From NCBI GenBank assembly GCA_036403235.1, contig DASWRI010000044.1:9693-73692 (forward strand): 64,000 bases of DNA, in the 5' to 3' direction. Each line of letters begins with the position of its first letter. Position 1 is the first letter of the stretch. A program made the translations under genes and the position numbers. Below are positions 62,793 to 64,000 of this stretch, one piece after another. Origin of the DNA: JBGTFE01 sp036403235. GTDB lineage: Bacteria; Acidobacteriota; Blastocatellia; Pyrinomonadales; Pyrinomonadaceae. The notes beneath the pieces are model-generated. The model did not search any database. It was not told the origin of the DNA and worked only from the letters and a program-made list of their open reading frames with translations.

Positions 62793-64000
62793 TTTTCTCC
62801 TTTGGCTTTTTTCAGATTATCCTTTGCCTCTTTAAAATCAGGCTGTAATTCTAAAGCTTTATTAAAATACTGCGACGCTTTTTCCGCTTGATTTTTTTCC
62901 AGAAAAGCGGAACCCAAAGCGTTGCAGGAATACGCCAGCGCCTCGCGACTGATGCTTTCGTCGTTCATCGAAAAGGCTTTCTGCAAAGCTTTTTCCGCTT
63001 CGTCGATTTTGCCGGATTTGGCATAAGCGACCGCCATATTCGAATAAAAAATTGCCGCGTCCGGTTTAAGTTTTATTGCTTTTTGATAACTTTTGACGGC
63101 TTCGTCGTATTTCCCGATTTCGACGCGCAGAAGTCCGAGCGTATTATGCGCTTCGGGCGCGGGCGAAGTCGCGTCAATCAGTTCGGCGCAACGATTTTCG
63201 GCGATTTCCGCCGATGCGTTGTCGATATAATGACGACACAGATTATTCTGTAAAAAATAATTATTTCGCGTAAACGAAAGCGTGTGCGTATAGAGCGTTT
63301 CGCTGTTTTGCCAGTAAGACGCCTGCCGGAAGGCGAGCGCCGCGAAAATAATCAAAATCAGCGCGCAGGTCGAAACGACGACTTCCTGATTGACTTTGAG
63401 CCGCTCGAAAATTTCCGACGCGCTCCAGACGAGCATTATAAAAAGTCCGAAAAAAGGAATGTATGTATAGCGGTCAGCCATACTCTGCAGCCCGACCTGA
63501 ACGATGCCGATAACCGGAACGAGCGTCCCGAGAAACCAGAGCCAGCCCATCAAAAGATATTTCCGCTCGCGTCTCTGCCAAATGCAGACGGCCGTAATTA
63601 CAACGAGCAAAATGACCGCGCCGAAAAAGAGCCAGAAATTCACGTCCGAATCAAACGGATACCAGATGCCGAGATTTACCGGATAGAAGAACATCAAAAT
63701 GTATTTCGCGTATGAAAGAATCGTGTTTATAAAACGCGTCTGAAGCGGCAGGTATTGAAGATTTACGACCGAATTATTCGCTTTCTGCGCCAAAACCGTG
63801 ATAACGCACGAAACGATTGAAAGCGCGAAAAACGGAATTTTTTCGACCATCAAAGCGGGCAAATCCTTCAGCGTTTTCAATCTTTCAAGCGGCCAGAAAT
63901 CGCATAAAAGCAGAACAAACGGCAATGTCACGAGCATCGGCTTCGACATCAATCCGAGCGCAAACAGCAGAATCGTCAGAAAGTAATAGATTTGTCCTTT
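62789..64000 (-). CDS. TPR membrane protein, 5' truncated (glycosyltransferase-like C-terminal part)
   Basis: The frame is open to the window edge at 64000. The visible 403 residues have several membrane segments (FVLLLCDFWPL, FFALSIVSCVITVLA, YLLMGWLWFLGTLVPVIGIVQVG, YIPFFGLFIMLVWS), a motif A-D-R-Y-T-Y-I-P near residue 185, and four C-terminal TPRs. This layout fits the membrane TPR proteins related to O-glycosyltransferases (TMTC/PMT-like). The N-terminal catalytic region is outside the window, so function stays open. Confidence 0.82.
   Translation of the reverse strand, partial: KGQIYYFLTILLFALGLMSKPMLVTLPFVLLLCDFWPLERLKTLKDLPALMVEKIPFFALSIVSCVITVLAQKANNSVVNLQYLPLQTRFINTILSYAKYILMFFYPVNLGIWYPFDSDVNFWLFFGAVILLVVITAVCIWQRRERKYLLMGWLWFLGTLVPVIGIVQVGLQSMADRYTYIPFFGLFIMLVWSASEIFERLKVNQEVVVSTCALILIIFAALAFRQASYWQNSETLYTHTLSFTRNNYFLQNNLCRHYIDNASAEIAENRCAELIDATSPAPEAHNTLGLLRVEIGKYDEAVKSYQKAIKLKPDAAIFYSNMAVAYAKSGKIDEAEKALQKAFSMNDESISREALAYSCNALGSAFLEKNQAEKASQYFNKALELQPDFKEAKDNLKKAKGEK

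Overview
The window looks like a chromosomal segment of a Gram-negative bacterium of the Acidobacteriota, most likely class Blastocatellia (Pyrinomonadaceae-like). This is inference: no rRNA gene is present. It rests on the mix of large delta-60/FG-GAP repeat proteins, many TPR proteins, lipoproteins and outer-membrane barrels, a bacterial eRF1-like (baeRF) protein, bacilliredoxin, and a reductase-ligase-ACP-acyltransferase fusion. Base composition is near 50% GC and most genes are well packed. Three genes around 50.3-53.7 kb are clearly AT-richer.

Layout. 0-3.4 kb: end of an FG-GAP protein, a secreted barrel-like protein, and a thiamine pair (thiE, thiD). 3.4-6.7 kb: a metal-response module with a MerR regulator, a promoter with a 20-bp spacer, a Cys/His-rich exported protein and a cupredoxin/Met-rich/barrel fusion. 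6.7-12.8 kb: a TPR protein, a nucleotidyltransferase, a baeRF protein coupled to a 49-aa basic protein, and mutM. 12.9-15.1 kb: a SAM-II-like riboswitch with terminator and antiterminator ahead of a homocysteine methyltransferase/MTHFR fusion. 15.2-19.5 kb: small stand-alone genes (DinB, chlorite-dismutase family, acylphosphatase, apt) and tRNA-Arg(CCT). 19.5-22.6 kb: a 1007-aa delta-60/FG-GAP protein. 23-31.5 kb: nnr, tsaE, an L,D-transpeptidase, a 1663-aa TPR protein with an embedded C39-like peptidase, and bacilliredoxin. 31.7-38.6 kb: PilZ, an HpcH/HpaI-like aldolase, an NTF2-like protein, and radA / PIN-TRAM / ispD / ispF, an order I recall from Bacillus but without disA. 38.6-48.8 kb: pyrimidine nucleoside phosphorylase, a VWA protein, a BMP-type nucleoside-binding lipoprotein and its ABC ATPase (no permeases), SemiSWEET, an aminotransferase, a VOC protein and coaD. 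48.8-60.6 kb: a probable lipid/ether-lipid cluster (HAD-IB, LarA-like, ElbD-like 1472-aa fusion, GH47 mannosidase, extended SDR), interrupted by an AT-rich lipoprotein, a MazEF-like module and an AT-rich orphan. 60.6-64 kb: a papain-like protease, a Tat-exported amidase and a truncated membrane TPR protein.

Two intergenic features stand out. First, two arrays of ten degenerate units with an exact 21-nt period (22.83-23.04 kb and 47.93-48.15 kb) lie upstream of nnr and of the VOC gene, and read similarly in the sense of those genes. Second, more than a dozen intergenic spacers are filled by imperfect palindromes whose arms are themselves short degenerate direct repeats. They fall into several sequence families, often run exactly from stop codon to start codon, and leave no room for a Shine-Dalgarno site.

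All functions are assigned by reading motifs in translations. No database search was run, and domain boundaries are approximate.
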